DNA of 27,320 bases, from positions 1 through 27,320 of the forward strand of contig DMAW01000025.1 in NCBI GenBank assembly GCA_003446375.1, written 5' to 3'. Below, piece by piece: positions 1 to 6,809 of the stretch. The notes under the pieces are model-generated. The model was not told the origin of the DNA and searched no databases. It saw only the letters and a list, made by a program, of their open reading frames with translations. This stretch comes from Eubacteriaceae bacterium. Lineage in GTDB: Bacteria > Bacillota > Clostridia > Eubacteriales > Alkalibacteraceae. Position 1 is the stretch's first letter. Each line of letters begins with the position of its first letter. Made by a program: the position numbers and the translations under genes.

Positions 1-32
1 GGTCGCAGGTTCAATTCCTGTCACTCAGACCA
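1..32 (+). tRNA. 3' end of a tRNA, probably tRNA-Pro
   Basis: Only the 3' part is in the window. A T arm is visible: a five-base-pair stem (GCAGG with CCTGT) closing the loop TTCAATT. It is followed by the acceptor strand CACTCAG, discriminator A and an encoded CCA ending at 32. The acceptor 3' strand ends in G, so base 1 should be C. A C1-G72 pair with A73 is the usual bacterial tRNA-Pro arrangement, and the T-arm region looks like tRNA-Pro genes I know. The anticodon lies outside the window, so the identity is an inference. No terminator follows, and the next start codon is only 29 bases away. Confidence 0.8.
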
Positions 33-61
33 TTTTATTATAGTTCTGTGGGTGTAATCTA

Positions 62-1264
62 TTGAAAAGAAACCGAAGATCCAAGCGAAGCAACAACAGA
101 AGACCACTTTTTTATTTGGTGATAATATTTTTAATCGTAATTGCATGGATAAACCTAAGCAGCAAAGAAACATTGATACTCCACAATGATCGTTATGTAA
201 GAACATATGAGACGGAAATTACTTTAATCAAAAATGAGCAAGTATTTTATTTTGATGACAATCCTTCATATTTCGTTAGCTCAGGAACAAGAGTTTCATT
301 AAACAGGCCTTTGTCAGACCAAAAGGTGACCAACCAAAAATATATATCAGACAAAGTTGAAATATTAAACGCTGCTTTAAGCAAGAATGAGGCGACAGGA
401 AAGATTCTTGATACAGCATTGATTGATTTATTTGATGAAGAAAAGAAGATGGAAAGCCAAAGAAACATAAGGATAATGCTGTCGTCACTGAAGTACTGCC
501 ACAAAACTGATGATGAAATAAGCACTATGCTGGAGGACATATCAGCTTCGACGATAACGGGGCTTACATTAAAAAAAATAGGATCAAGTTATCCTGGATA
601 TGTGTACTTCGAAGATGATGGGTATGAACAAATCTTAGCCTTTGACAATATGGATTTGATGTCTGAAGAGTTTTTAAAGCAGGCAGATGAGTTTGCAAAG
701 CTTAATGCAGGTTACGGCAGCAATATCTTAAAAGTAGCAGATGATGATGCTGTTGTGCTGGTAGCCGAAGTATCTAATGATGTTCAGTTGCAAAGGGAGG
801 CAAGCCTTGACGATAAAAAAAATGATATTTACGACAGATTGGAAAAACGGGACTTAGCATCATATGTCGAATTGTTGACAAATAGGGTAGATATTCTGAG
901 GAGTCTTCCAAAAGTAAGGTTTACCCTTGAAGATAAAGAATTTGAAGCACATTTGATAGAGTCAGTCAAAGGCAAAGATAATAAATTGCTCATTTTTATA
1001 ATGAAAGACATGATCGATTCAAATATTTTAAAACTTAGAAAAGCAAAAACAAATATATATACATACGAAAACCAAGGGTATGTAATACCGGCTAAATCTG
1101 TATTTAAAAAAAATGGAAAAACCTACATAATGGTATTAAGCAAAGGGTATCTAAGAAAAAACATTGAAGTGAGCGTAACTGAAGTAACCGATGGAAAAGC
1201 ATTCTTGAGCAAGTCTGACAATAGCGAGTTAAGCGAAGGCTTACAAGTCTTAGTTAATCCTTAG
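62..1264 (+). CDS. HlyD-like membrane-anchored protein of unknown role
   Basis: A 400-residue protein with a basic N-terminus rich in Lys, Arg and Asn, then one hydrophobic helix at about residues 16-33. The rest is predicted to lie outside the cytoplasm. The C-terminal part (about 340-400, with VIPAKSVFKKNGKTYIMV) resembles the beta-barrel and membrane-proximal part of HlyD-type periplasmic adaptor proteins. The middle contains charged, helix-prone stretches. The start is a TTG: the frame has a stop at 41-43, no ATG occurs near the beginning, and GGGTG lies about seven bases upstream. The gene sits 10 bases before yggS and heads a YggS-SepF-YggT run. No ABC transporter or other efflux partner is nearby, so an efflux role is not supported. 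A part in envelope or division biology is a guess from position only. Confidence 0.8.
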   Translation: MKRNRRSKRSNNRRPLFYLVIIFLIVIAWINLSSKETLILHNDRYVRTYETEITLIKNEQVFYFDDNPSYFVSSGTRVSLNRPLSDQKVTNQKYISDKVEILNAALSKNEATGKILDTALIDLFDEEKKMESQRNIRIMLSSLKYCHKTDDEISTMLEDISASTITGLTLKKIGSSYPGYVYFEDDGYEQILAFDNMDLMSEEFLKQADEFAKLNAGYGSNILKVADDDAVVLVAEVSNDVQLQREASLDDKKNDIYDRLEKRDLASYVELLTNRVDILRSLPKVRFTLEDKEFEAHLIESVKGKDNKLLIFIMKDMIDSNILKLRKAKTNIYTYENQGYVIPAKSVFKKNGKTYIMVLSKGYLRKNIEVSVTEVTDGKAFLSKSDNSELSEGLQVLVNP

Positions 1265-1274
1265 AGGTGTTGAT

Positions 1275-1931
1275 ATGGAGAAGATAAAAAACAATATAGA
1301 AAAAATCAGATCTAAGCTTCCGTATGAAGTGATCTTGGTAGGAGTCACAAAGAACAGGAGCATAGCCGAGATTGAAGCAGTCATAAAATCCGGAGTGATG
1401 GATTTAGGTGAAAACAGGGTACAGGAGTTCAAGGAGAAATACGAGCACCTTCCAAAAGGAATCAAATGGCATTTAATTGGACATCTTCAAAAGAACAAAG
1501 TGAAGTATGTAGTTGGCAAAGTGTTTTTGATACACTCGGTAGACTCTGTGGACTTAGCAAAGGCACTCGACAGGGAATCAAATAAAAAACAGGTCGTAAC
1601 AGATATATTGATTCAAATAAATGTATCTAAAGAAGAGAGCAAGTATGGATTGGATCCTGAAGACTTGCCTGAAGCCCTTAAAGAAATTTCAACACTGGAA
1701 AATATCCGTGTAAAGGGTTTGATGACCATAGCTCCCAACACTGAAAATATCGATGTCTTAAAAGATATTTTTGCTACAACAAGGGCAATATATGATAAAA
1801 TAAAAGAAAATGTTAAAGAATATGCAAATGTTGAAATGACCTATCTTTCCATGGGAATGACAAATGATTTTGAGTTAGCTGTCGAGGCTGGGTCTAACAT
1901 GGTAAGAATAGGTTCAGGATTATTCGAATAA
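1275..1931 (+). CDS. yggS: YggS/YlmE family PLP-binding protein (PLP homeostasis)
   Basis: A 218-residue member of the fold-III PLP-binding family of YggS, YlmE and human PLPBP. The family binds pyridoxal 5'-phosphate through a lysine and keeps the free cofactor and some amino-acid pools in balance; no enzyme reaction is established. The PLP lysine should be K26 in VGVTKNRS. The family motifs GENRVQEF, WHLIGHLQKNK and the C-terminal phosphate-binding segment MVRIGSGLFE are all present. The length is slightly below the usual 225-235. It lies 15 bases before sepF, as in the ylmE-ylmF order of Bacillus and many other Gram-positive bacteria, so co-transcription is likely. Ribosome site: AGGTG just upstream. 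Confidence 0.95.
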   Translation: MEKIKNNIEKIRSKLPYEVILVGVTKNRSIAEIEAVIKSGVMDLGENRVQEFKEKYEHLPKGIKWHLIGHLQKNKVKYVVGKVFLIHSVDSVDLAKALDRESNKKQVVTDILIQINVSKEESKYGLDPEDLPEALKEISTLENIRVKGLMTIAPNTENIDVLKDIFATTRAIYDKIKENVKEYANVEMTYLSMGMTNDFELAVEAGSNMVRIGSGLFE

Positions 1932-1946
1932 GAGGGAGGCATAATC

Positions 1947-2414
1947 ATGGCTAAAGATTCTTGGGGCAAAGTAAAAAACCTATTGGGATTAGAAATCGAA
2001 GAAGATTATGACGAAGAAATGGAAGAACAAGAAGAAGTGATGATGAAAGATCAGGATAAAGAGACCGGAAATGCCATATTTAACAAAAAACCTAAAAAGG
2101 AAAGGCCTATGGTTGCAGGAAAAGACAATTCAAAAGTGCTGGTCGTGGAACCTGAGTTTTTTAACGATGCGCCTGTTATCTGCGATAACCTGAAGAACAA
2201 TAAAACCGTGGTAGTTAATCTTGAAAATGCAGACTATGAAGATGGAAGAAAGATTTTTGATTTTTTAAACGGAGCAGTTTACGCATTGGACGGCACGATT
2301 CAAAAGATAAGCGAAAATGTGTTTATTTTAGCTCCAAGCACTGTAGATGTTATCACTGAAGAATTGGATACAGATCATACACATGAATTTTTGGATTGGA
2401 ACTATGAAAAATAG
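1947..2414 (+). CDS. sepF: SepF, FtsZ-associated division protein
   Basis: A 155-residue SepF. In this family an N-terminal amphipathic segment binds the membrane and the C-terminal domain binds the FtsZ tail and polymerises into rings or arcs that align FtsZ filaments at the septum. The sequence shows the short N-terminal segment (about 1-15), a very acidic linker (about 17-38) and the SepF domain (about 63-138, starting KVLVVEPEFFNDAP and ending near VFILAPSTVDV). A 17-residue acidic tail follows. GGGAGG lies upstream of the ATG. The gene is between yggS and yggT, the standard context for sepF in Gram-positive bacteria. Confidence 0.96.
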   Translation: MAKDSWGKVKNLLGLEIEEDYDEEMEEQEEVMMKDQDKETGNAIFNKKPKKERPMVAGKDNSKVLVVEPEFFNDAPVICDNLKNNKTVVVNLENADYEDGRKIFDFLNGAVYALDGTIQKISENVFILAPSTVDVITEELDTDHTHEFLDWNYEK

Positions 2415-2423
2415 GTGTTATAA

Positions 2424-2693
2424 ATGAGCAATGCATTGATAAGGATCGGAAGCGCTTTTTTTGAGTTTATAAACATCATGATTATTGTCAATGTATTGCT
2501 AAAATTTCTCAGCACCAATACTAAAAGCAGATTTTATAATTTTATTGCAAGCATGACAGAACCGATTTTGGAACCGTTGCGGAAGTTTGCAATGTTCGAT
2601 ACTGTAGATTTTTCGCCATTTGTAGCTATACTTGTGATTGAGTACGTCATTTTGCCGGTATATATTGCATTAGTTATAAAGTTGTTGGGATGA
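2424..2693 (+). CDS. YggT/YlmG family membrane protein
   Basis: An 89-residue integral membrane protein with two hydrophobic helices, at about residues 13-31 and 64-87, and a short polar stretch between them containing the family motif of Pro and Arg residues (EPILEPLRKFAMFD). This matches the single-domain YggT/YlmG family, whose function is not firmly known; it has been tied to division, envelope or osmotic functions and to thylakoid organisation in chloroplasts. It follows sepF by nine bases and its TGA overlaps the start of the next gene, so coupled translation is likely. Confidence 0.93.
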   Translation: MSNALIRIGSAFFEFINIMIIVNVLLKFLSTNTKSRFYNFIASMTEPILEPLRKFAMFDTVDFSPFVAILVIEYVILPVYIALVIKLLG

Positions 2694-3430
2694 AAGTTAT
2701 GAAAAGATACAATGATGATGAAATGTTGATAAAAAATATTTTGGCTGGTATTGAATATCAATGGAGCGAATATGTGTTTCATGATTTCTACGATCCGTCA
2801 CAACAGAAATTGATATCTTCAGCCCTCGATAAAGTGGGGGTTGATTATTCATTTTTTGGAGGCTATATTGATTCTGAGAGGAAAATGTTGGTTGTAGGAA
2901 GTAAAGACGCATCGGTTTTTCCCATTGAAGTTTTAGAATTCAGCCTTTCAGATCAAATAAACCATAGGGATATTTTAGGTGCGTTTTTATCAACAGGGAT
3001 AAAACGCGAAATAATAGGCGACATAGTCATGGGAACGGACAAGGCAATGGTTTTTGTTAAAGACTCTTTTTCTTGGTATTTAAAAGATAATGTAGGCAAG
3101 ATAAAGAACAAACATCTAAATATTGATGTGAAGAGCTACAGTTCTATAGAAGTGCCTAAAAGAAAATACGAGAAACAACAGTGCGTTGCCTCTTCGTTAA
3201 GATTGGATAATATCATAAGCAAGATTTGTTTCCTTTCAAGAGGAGAATCCACTCAGATGATAAAAAAAGGCATGGTTAAGATAGACCATGTACCGGTAGA
3301 AAAAGCTTCTTATGAACTAAAACCAGGATCAATAATATCTATTAGAGGTCATGGCAGATTTTTATTTGATAGAATTTTAGGCAATACAAAAAAAGGAAAT
3401 AAGAAAATTCAAATTCTTAAATACATGTGA
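2690..3430 (+). CDS. ylmH: YlmH, S4-domain ribosome-associated protein
   Basis: A 246-residue YlmH homologue. An N-terminal YlmH RNA-binding-like domain (about 15-150, with the family block HRDILGAFLSTGIKREIIGDI split around residues 92-112) is followed by an S4 domain at about 168-225 (SSLRLDNIISK to GSIISIRGHGRF). In Bacillus, YlmH binds stalled large ribosomal subunits and can support C-terminal tailing in ribosome quality control, in parallel to RqcP. The start ATG overlaps the yggT stop (ATGA). A second ATG at 2699 is possible, and neither has a strong ribosome site. The gene order matches ylmE-ylmF-ylmG-ylmH. The divIVA gene that often follows is absent. Confidence 0.94.
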   Translation: MKVMKRYNDDEMLIKNILAGIEYQWSEYVFHDFYDPSQQKLISSALDKVGVDYSFFGGYIDSERKMLVVGSKDASVFPIEVLEFSLSDQINHRDILGAFLSTGIKREIIGDIVMGTDKAMVFVKDSFSWYLKDNVGKIKNKHLNIDVKSYSSIEVPKRKYEKQQCVASSLRLDNIISKICFLSRGESTQMIKKGMVKIDHVPVEKASYELKPGSIISIRGHGRFLFDRILGNTKKGNKKIQILKYM

Positions 3431-3436
3431 GGTAAA

Positions 3437-4348
3437 ATGGAGAAACTTGAAAACATAGTGGTAGACGAAAAAAACGATTCTGTCAGAATCGATAATTATT
3501 TAAGCAGCTATTATAGTGAAATATCACGAAGCTATATAAAAAAAATAATCGATTCTGGAAATGTATTGCTAAACGGAAAGACGCCCAAAAGCAGCACTAA
3601 AGTATTTTCAGGGGATGTTATATCAGTAGGCATCCCAAAAGCAAAAGAATATCAGGTGGAAGCCCAAAAAATACCCTTGGATATAATATATGAAGATGAA
3701 GATTTGGTTGTCGTAAATAAGAAAAAGGGAATGGTAGTTCATCCTGGGCATGGGAATCCGTCTGGTACCCTGGTAAATGCCTTGCTTTATCAAGTTAAAG
3801 ATTTATCTGGCATTAATGGAGTTAAAAGACCTGGAATAGTGCATAGGATTGACAAGGACACTTCTGGATTGTTATTGGTAGCTAAGAACGATAATGCCCA
3901 TAGAAAACTGGCAGGATTGTTGAAAAAGCATCATATCAAAAGGAATTATTACGCAATTGTAGAGGGCGTGATAAAGGAAGATAAGGGTCGAATAGATGCT
4001 CCCATAGGAAGAGATATCAAAAACAGGATTAGGATGGCGGTAGTGGAAAAAAACTCTAAACCAGCAGTCACACACTTCAAAGTGATAGAAAGGTTTAAAA
4101 AACATACATTGATAGAGGCCTCATTGGAAACGGGGAGAACCCATCAAATAAGGGTTCATATGGCTTATATAGGGCATCCACTGGTGGGAGACGTAGTTTA
4201 CGGATATAAAAAGCAGCCGTTGACTAAGCAAGGTCAAGCGCTTCATGCATATAAGCTTGTTTTTTCCCATCCACGATCAGGAACAGAAATGGTTTTTGAA
4301 ACTGATCTACCAGATTATTTTTTAAAGATATTAAATAAAATAAAATAA
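3437..4348 (+). CDS. RluD-family 23S rRNA pseudouridine synthase (YlyB type)
   Basis: A 303-residue pseudouridine synthase. It has an N-terminal S4 domain (about 15-70) and a catalytic RluA/RluD-type domain (about 80-295). The signature HRIDKDTSGLLLVAK is at 136-150, with D139 the catalytic aspartate. The pattern RTHQIRVHMAYIGHPLVGD further on is also typical. RluD makes pseudouridines in helix 69 of 23S rRNA; target sites of the Gram-positive YlyB paralogues are less certain, so no symbol is given. It starts seven bases after ylmH with a GAGGT site. The lspA gene that often precedes it is absent. The 3' end reads through AAAAT repeats into a terminator. Confidence 0.94.
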   Translation: MEKLENIVVDEKNDSVRIDNYLSSYYSEISRSYIKKIIDSGNVLLNGKTPKSSTKVFSGDVISVGIPKAKEYQVEAQKIPLDIIYEDEDLVVVNKKKGMVVHPGHGNPSGTLVNALLYQVKDLSGINGVKRPGIVHRIDKDTSGLLLVAKNDNAHRKLAGLLKKHHIKRNYYAIVEGVIKEDKGRIDAPIGRDIKNRIRMAVVEKNSKPAVTHFKVIERFKKHTLIEASLETGRTHQIRVHMAYIGHPLVGDVVYGYKKQPLTKQGQALHAYKLVFSHPRSGTEMVFETDLPDYFLKILNKIK

Positions 4349-4356
4349 AATAAAAT
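4337..4356. repeat. Four tandem AAAAT units
   Basis: AAAAT is repeated exactly four times across the stop codon of the pseudouridine synthase gene, just before the shared terminator. Read on the minus strand it gives the T-rich stretch after the terminator hairpin, which probably explains its presence. A slippage-prone tract here would change only the last residues or the spacer. Confidence 0.8.
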
Positions 4357-4382
4357 AAGTGGCGGGGTTGCCCGCCATTTTA
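4357..4382. terminator. Bidirectional Rho-independent terminator
   Basis: GGCGGG (4361-4366) and CCCGCC (4371-4376) form a GC-rich stem around the loop GTTG. The stem can extend outward to 4357 and 4380 through A-U and one G-U pair. The plus strand continues into ATTTTAG; the minus strand continues into a T-rich run from the AAAAT repeats. It lies between the convergent pseudouridine synthase and ferritin-like genes and touches the latter's stop codon. Confidence 0.9.
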
Positions 4383-4862
4383 GTATGTCTCCTTGATATT
4401 GAATTCTGCATCTTCTACCCATGTTTCTGGCTTGCGCATATATAGAAGTATATCTTCAAGAGTCAAAAGGTGTTTTCTTTCTTCATTTTCTAGTTTCTTA
4501 AGTATATCTAAAGCTTTCTGATCGGTAGTTTCTTTTTGCATCTTTTGATAATACTCAATGCTTTCTTGTTCCATTTTTTTAGCAAATTCATAGGCTTCAA
4601 TTGTAGACAAATCCATTTCAAATCTGACGTCATTATCCAAAAGCTCAGTGAATATGTTTTTAACATCAGTCAAAACGTCTGTTTCTTTAAACTCTACATT
4701 TTTTTCAGCCATTTTCTGGACATATTCATAATGTCTTTGTTCATCATCTGCAAGCTTATTAAATATTTTTTTTAACCCTTCATGCTCTGAAGCCTCGGCT
4801 TGTTTAATATAATATTCTCTGCTGTCGACCTCTAACTTTAAAGCTACATCGTACAAACTCAT
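4380..4862 (-). CDS. Rubrerythrin/ferritin-like di-iron protein without rubredoxin domain
   Basis: A 160-residue, mostly helical protein of the ferritin-like superfamily. Two repeated ligand sets are visible: E11 with E41 and H44 (DDEQRH), and E98 with E128 and H131 (ENEERKH). These are the six ligands expected for a di-iron site in a four-helix bundle. The C-terminal rubredoxin Cys4 domain of classical rubrerythrin is absent; the tail (about 140-160) has no cysteine. Rubrerythrins reduce hydrogen peroxide in anaerobes; relatives without rubredoxin may act in peroxide or iron handling with a separate electron donor. AAGGAGG precedes the ATG. It lies 81 bases downstream of rqcH on the same strand and may be co-transcribed with it. 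The exact substrate is unknown. Confidence 0.9.
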   Translation of the reverse strand: MSLYDVALKLEVDSREYYIKQAEASEHEGLKKIFNKLADDEQRHYEYVQKMAEKNVEFKETDVLTDVKNIFTELLDNDVRFEMDLSTIEAYEFAKKMEQESIEYYQKMQKETTDQKALDILKKLENEERKHLLTLEDILLYMRKPETWVEDAEFNIKETY

Positions 4863-4910
4863 ATTAAAACCTCCTTGTGATGTGAATAGTTGTTAAATTC
4901 TTACCCGAAG

Positions 4911-4936
4911 GAAGCAAGCTTGAAACAGCATGCTTC
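4911..4936 (-). other. Hairpin between rqcH and the di-iron protein gene
   Basis: The arms 4911-4919 and 4928-4936 pair over nine positions with one mismatch around an eight-base loop. Only a short mixed sequence, not a U-run, follows on the minus strand, so it is a poor intrinsic terminator. It may be a partial terminator or an mRNA-processing/stability element separating the two genes. I could not find a convincing promoter for the di-iron gene in this 81-base gap. Confidence 0.45.
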
Positions 4937-4943
4937 AATTCCG

Positions 4944-6689
4944 TCAAGTTGATTGAATATCTCTAAGTTTAGCGACTTCATTATCTTTAGGAGTCACATA
5001 CACGGTTTTGTTGTCAGTATATATTACCATGCCTGCCTTGGCGGACTTGGGTTTTTTGACGTATTTGACAAGAGTATAATCTACAGCGACATTGGAACTC
5101 ATCTTACCCTTGCTGAAATATGCTGCCAACATCGCGGCTTCATTTATCGTGTTGCTGCCAGGGGTTTTTCCGGAGGTTTTTACGACTACATGAGAACCGG
5201 GTTGGTCTTTTACGTGAAACCACAAATCGTCTTTTGAAGCTGTCTTGGTTGTCAAAGTGTCATTTTGTTTGTTGTTTTTTCCCACCATGATTGTGAAGCC
5301 TTCAGAAGAGCGGAACATCTCAGGGGAAGATAATTCGTTATTGCTGATCTTTTTATTCTTTTTATAGGATTTTATCAACCCGTATTCAGACAATTCGTCC
5401 TTGATTTCTCGCAATTCTCCAACCGAATCACATTTTGATATGCTATCCAGTATGCTTTCTAGATAATAGATCTCTTCTTTAGTTTTTTGCGTTTGATCTT
5501 CAATGTAAGTGAGAGCCCTTTTGGCTTTGTTGTACTTTTCGTAGTACTTTTTGGCATTTTCTGCAGGTGTTTTTCTGATATCCAACGGAATTGAGATTTG
5601 ACTTCCGTCATTGTAATTTTCAAGGACGGCTTCTTTGACAGGTTTTTTTAAAGAATATAGGTTTGCATAAAGAATGTCAGCATATAACCGGTACTTGTCA
5701 GAATCTTCTGCATTTTTTTTGTCTTCAATCAATTTGTTGAGCTTGTTGTAATTTCTCTCTAACTTATTTGTTATGATTTGGTTTATAGCTGCAGTCCGCT
5801 CTTTTATTCTTTGGTGTGAATCTTTTAATAGGTAATAATCTTCCAACATGGGACTGATCTTTTGGTATGGTATAATTTCCATGTCATTTAAAAAAGTTAT
5901 GTCTACAGTAGAAAAATCTTTTATCTCATGGCTGTCAGGATCTTTGTATATGGAGTATTTAGGGTGAGCTTTCATATTTTCCATAGATTTCTTGATAAGA
6001 TCAAGTGATTTTTCATCTAGCTCAGATACTTTGCTGGATGTATCGATTCCGATTCTATGGCAGATTTCCCTAGATATCAGCTTGCTCACTCCTTGAAATG
6101 AATCCATTATGGCCTTTTCAATTTTTTGTTCAGGGAGCAATTTAAGTCGAGCGTTAAAATCATCTATGCTCAAAGAATTAAAATCAGCTTTATTCATAGG
6201 CGGATATATGTAATCCTTGCCGGGAAGCACTTCTCTATAAGAACTCACAAACCGATTGATTCTTTTAATGCTGTCTGTTATAATATCATTTTCGATTAAA
6301 ATAATATTGCTGTGTCGGCCCATAATTTCAATTACAAGCTTTTTTTGGGTGACATCTAGAAGCTCGTCTTTAGAAATGATAGTCAACTCGATTATGCGGT
6401 CAAATTCGATTTGCCTAATATTGGCTATAATGCCTCCAGTGAGTTTTTTTCTAAGAAGCATGCAAAACATTGGTGGCGAATCGGGATTTTCTTTTGTAGA
6501 CTCGACAAAATGTATCCGTGGATGATTGTTGTTTGCAGATATTAAAAGATAATGCTTAGATTTTTGGTTAGTTATATTAAGTACAAGTTCGTCCTTTTCG
6601 GGCTGATAGATCTTATTTATCTTGCCTCCGACTAGGGCTTCTGATAATTCTCTATGCAAATGACATACGGCAAAACCGTCTAAAGGCAT
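4944..6689 (-). CDS. rqcH: RqcH (NFACT family), ribosome quality-control C-terminal tailing factor
   Basis: A 581-residue NFACT protein, formerly annotated as fibronectin-binding protein. In Bacillus RqcH binds obstructed 50S subunits carrying peptidyl-tRNA, recruits alanyl-tRNA and adds C-terminal alanine tails that mark the nascent chain for ClpXP. The sequence shows an NFACT-N domain, a helical and coiled-coil middle (roughly 290-430, with charged Lys/Glu runs) and an NFACT-R domain (roughly 460-560, including DDLWFHVKDQPGSHVV). The start is set at the ATG at 6689, not the in-frame ATGs at 6698 or 6707: AAAGGA sits correctly upstream, the protein then begins MPLDGF like relatives, and the FDR motif becomes D97/R98, the numbering of the residues needed for tailing in Bacillus RqcH. 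It is divergent from dapF. In Bacillus the homologue yloA lies next to the yicC homologue in the same way. Confidence 0.95.
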   Translation of the reverse strand: MPLDGFAVCHLHRELSEALVGGKINKIYQPEKDELVLNITNQKSKHYLLISANNNHPRIHFVESTKENPDSPPMFCMLLRKKLTGGIIANIRQIEFDRIIELTIISKDELLDVTQKKLVIEIMGRHSNIILIENDIITDSIKRINRFVSSYREVLPGKDYIYPPMNKADFNSLSIDDFNARLKLLPEQKIEKAIMDSFQGVSKLISREICHRIGIDTSSKVSELDEKSLDLIKKSMENMKAHPKYSIYKDPDSHEIKDFSTVDITFLNDMEIIPYQKISPMLEDYYLLKDSHQRIKERTAAINQIITNKLERNYNKLNKLIEDKKNAEDSDKYRLYADILYANLYSLKKPVKEAVLENYNDGSQISIPLDIRKTPAENAKKYYEKYNKAKRALTYIEDQTQKTKEEIYYLESILDSISKCDSVGELREIKDELSEYGLIKSYKKNKKISNNELSSPEMFRSSEGFTIMVGKNNKQNDTLTTKTASKDDLWFHVKDQPGSHVVVKTSGKTPGSNTINEAAMLAAYFSKGKMSSNVAVDYTLVKYVKKPKSAKAGMVIYTDNKTVYVTPKDNEVAKLRDIQST

Positions 6690-6730
6690 AAATATCATTC
6701 CTTTCATATTTGTGATCTAAGGGCAGTTTC

Positions 6731-6739
6731 ATTGTAACA
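6731..6739 (-). promoter_or_regulatory. Possible extended -10 promoter for rqcH
   Basis: Read on the minus strand the sequence is TGTTACAAT: a -10 hexamer TACAAT with an upstream TG. No good -35 box is visible 17 bases further upstream. Transcription would begin about 35 bases before the rqcH ATG. Predicted from sequence only. Confidence 0.4.
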
Positions 6740-6778
6740 AAACAAAGGGAAAATTACTATAGGATTTAATCTGTGTTA

Positions 6779-6787
6779 TGGTATAAT
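6779..6787 (+). promoter_or_regulatory. Extended -10 promoter for the dapF operon
   Basis: TGGTATAAT contains a perfect -10 hexamer TATAAT (6782-6787) with the TG of an extended -10 element. The expected -35 position (about 6759-6764) does not match the consensus. Transcription should start near 6793-6795, giving a leader of only about 15 bases before the dapF ATG. Together with the opposing element for rqcH this makes a compact divergent promoter region. Confidence 0.65.
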
Positions 6788-6809
6788 AAAATAATACAAT
6801 TGGGTGGTG

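Noticed and set aside
62..1264. Calling the first gene an efflux-pump adaptor
   Set aside because: There is only distant C-terminal likeness to HlyD and no transporter gene beside it.
4337..4356. AAAAT tandem repeats as a CRISPR-like or phase-variation element
   Set aside because: Four five-base units at a stop codon, next to a terminator that uses them as its T-rich tail, need no further explanation.
4944..6707. Earlier in-frame ATGs at 6707 and 6698 as the rqcH start
   Set aside because: The ATG at 6689 has the AAAGGA site at a good distance, gives the family N-terminus and places the FDR motif at D97/R98.
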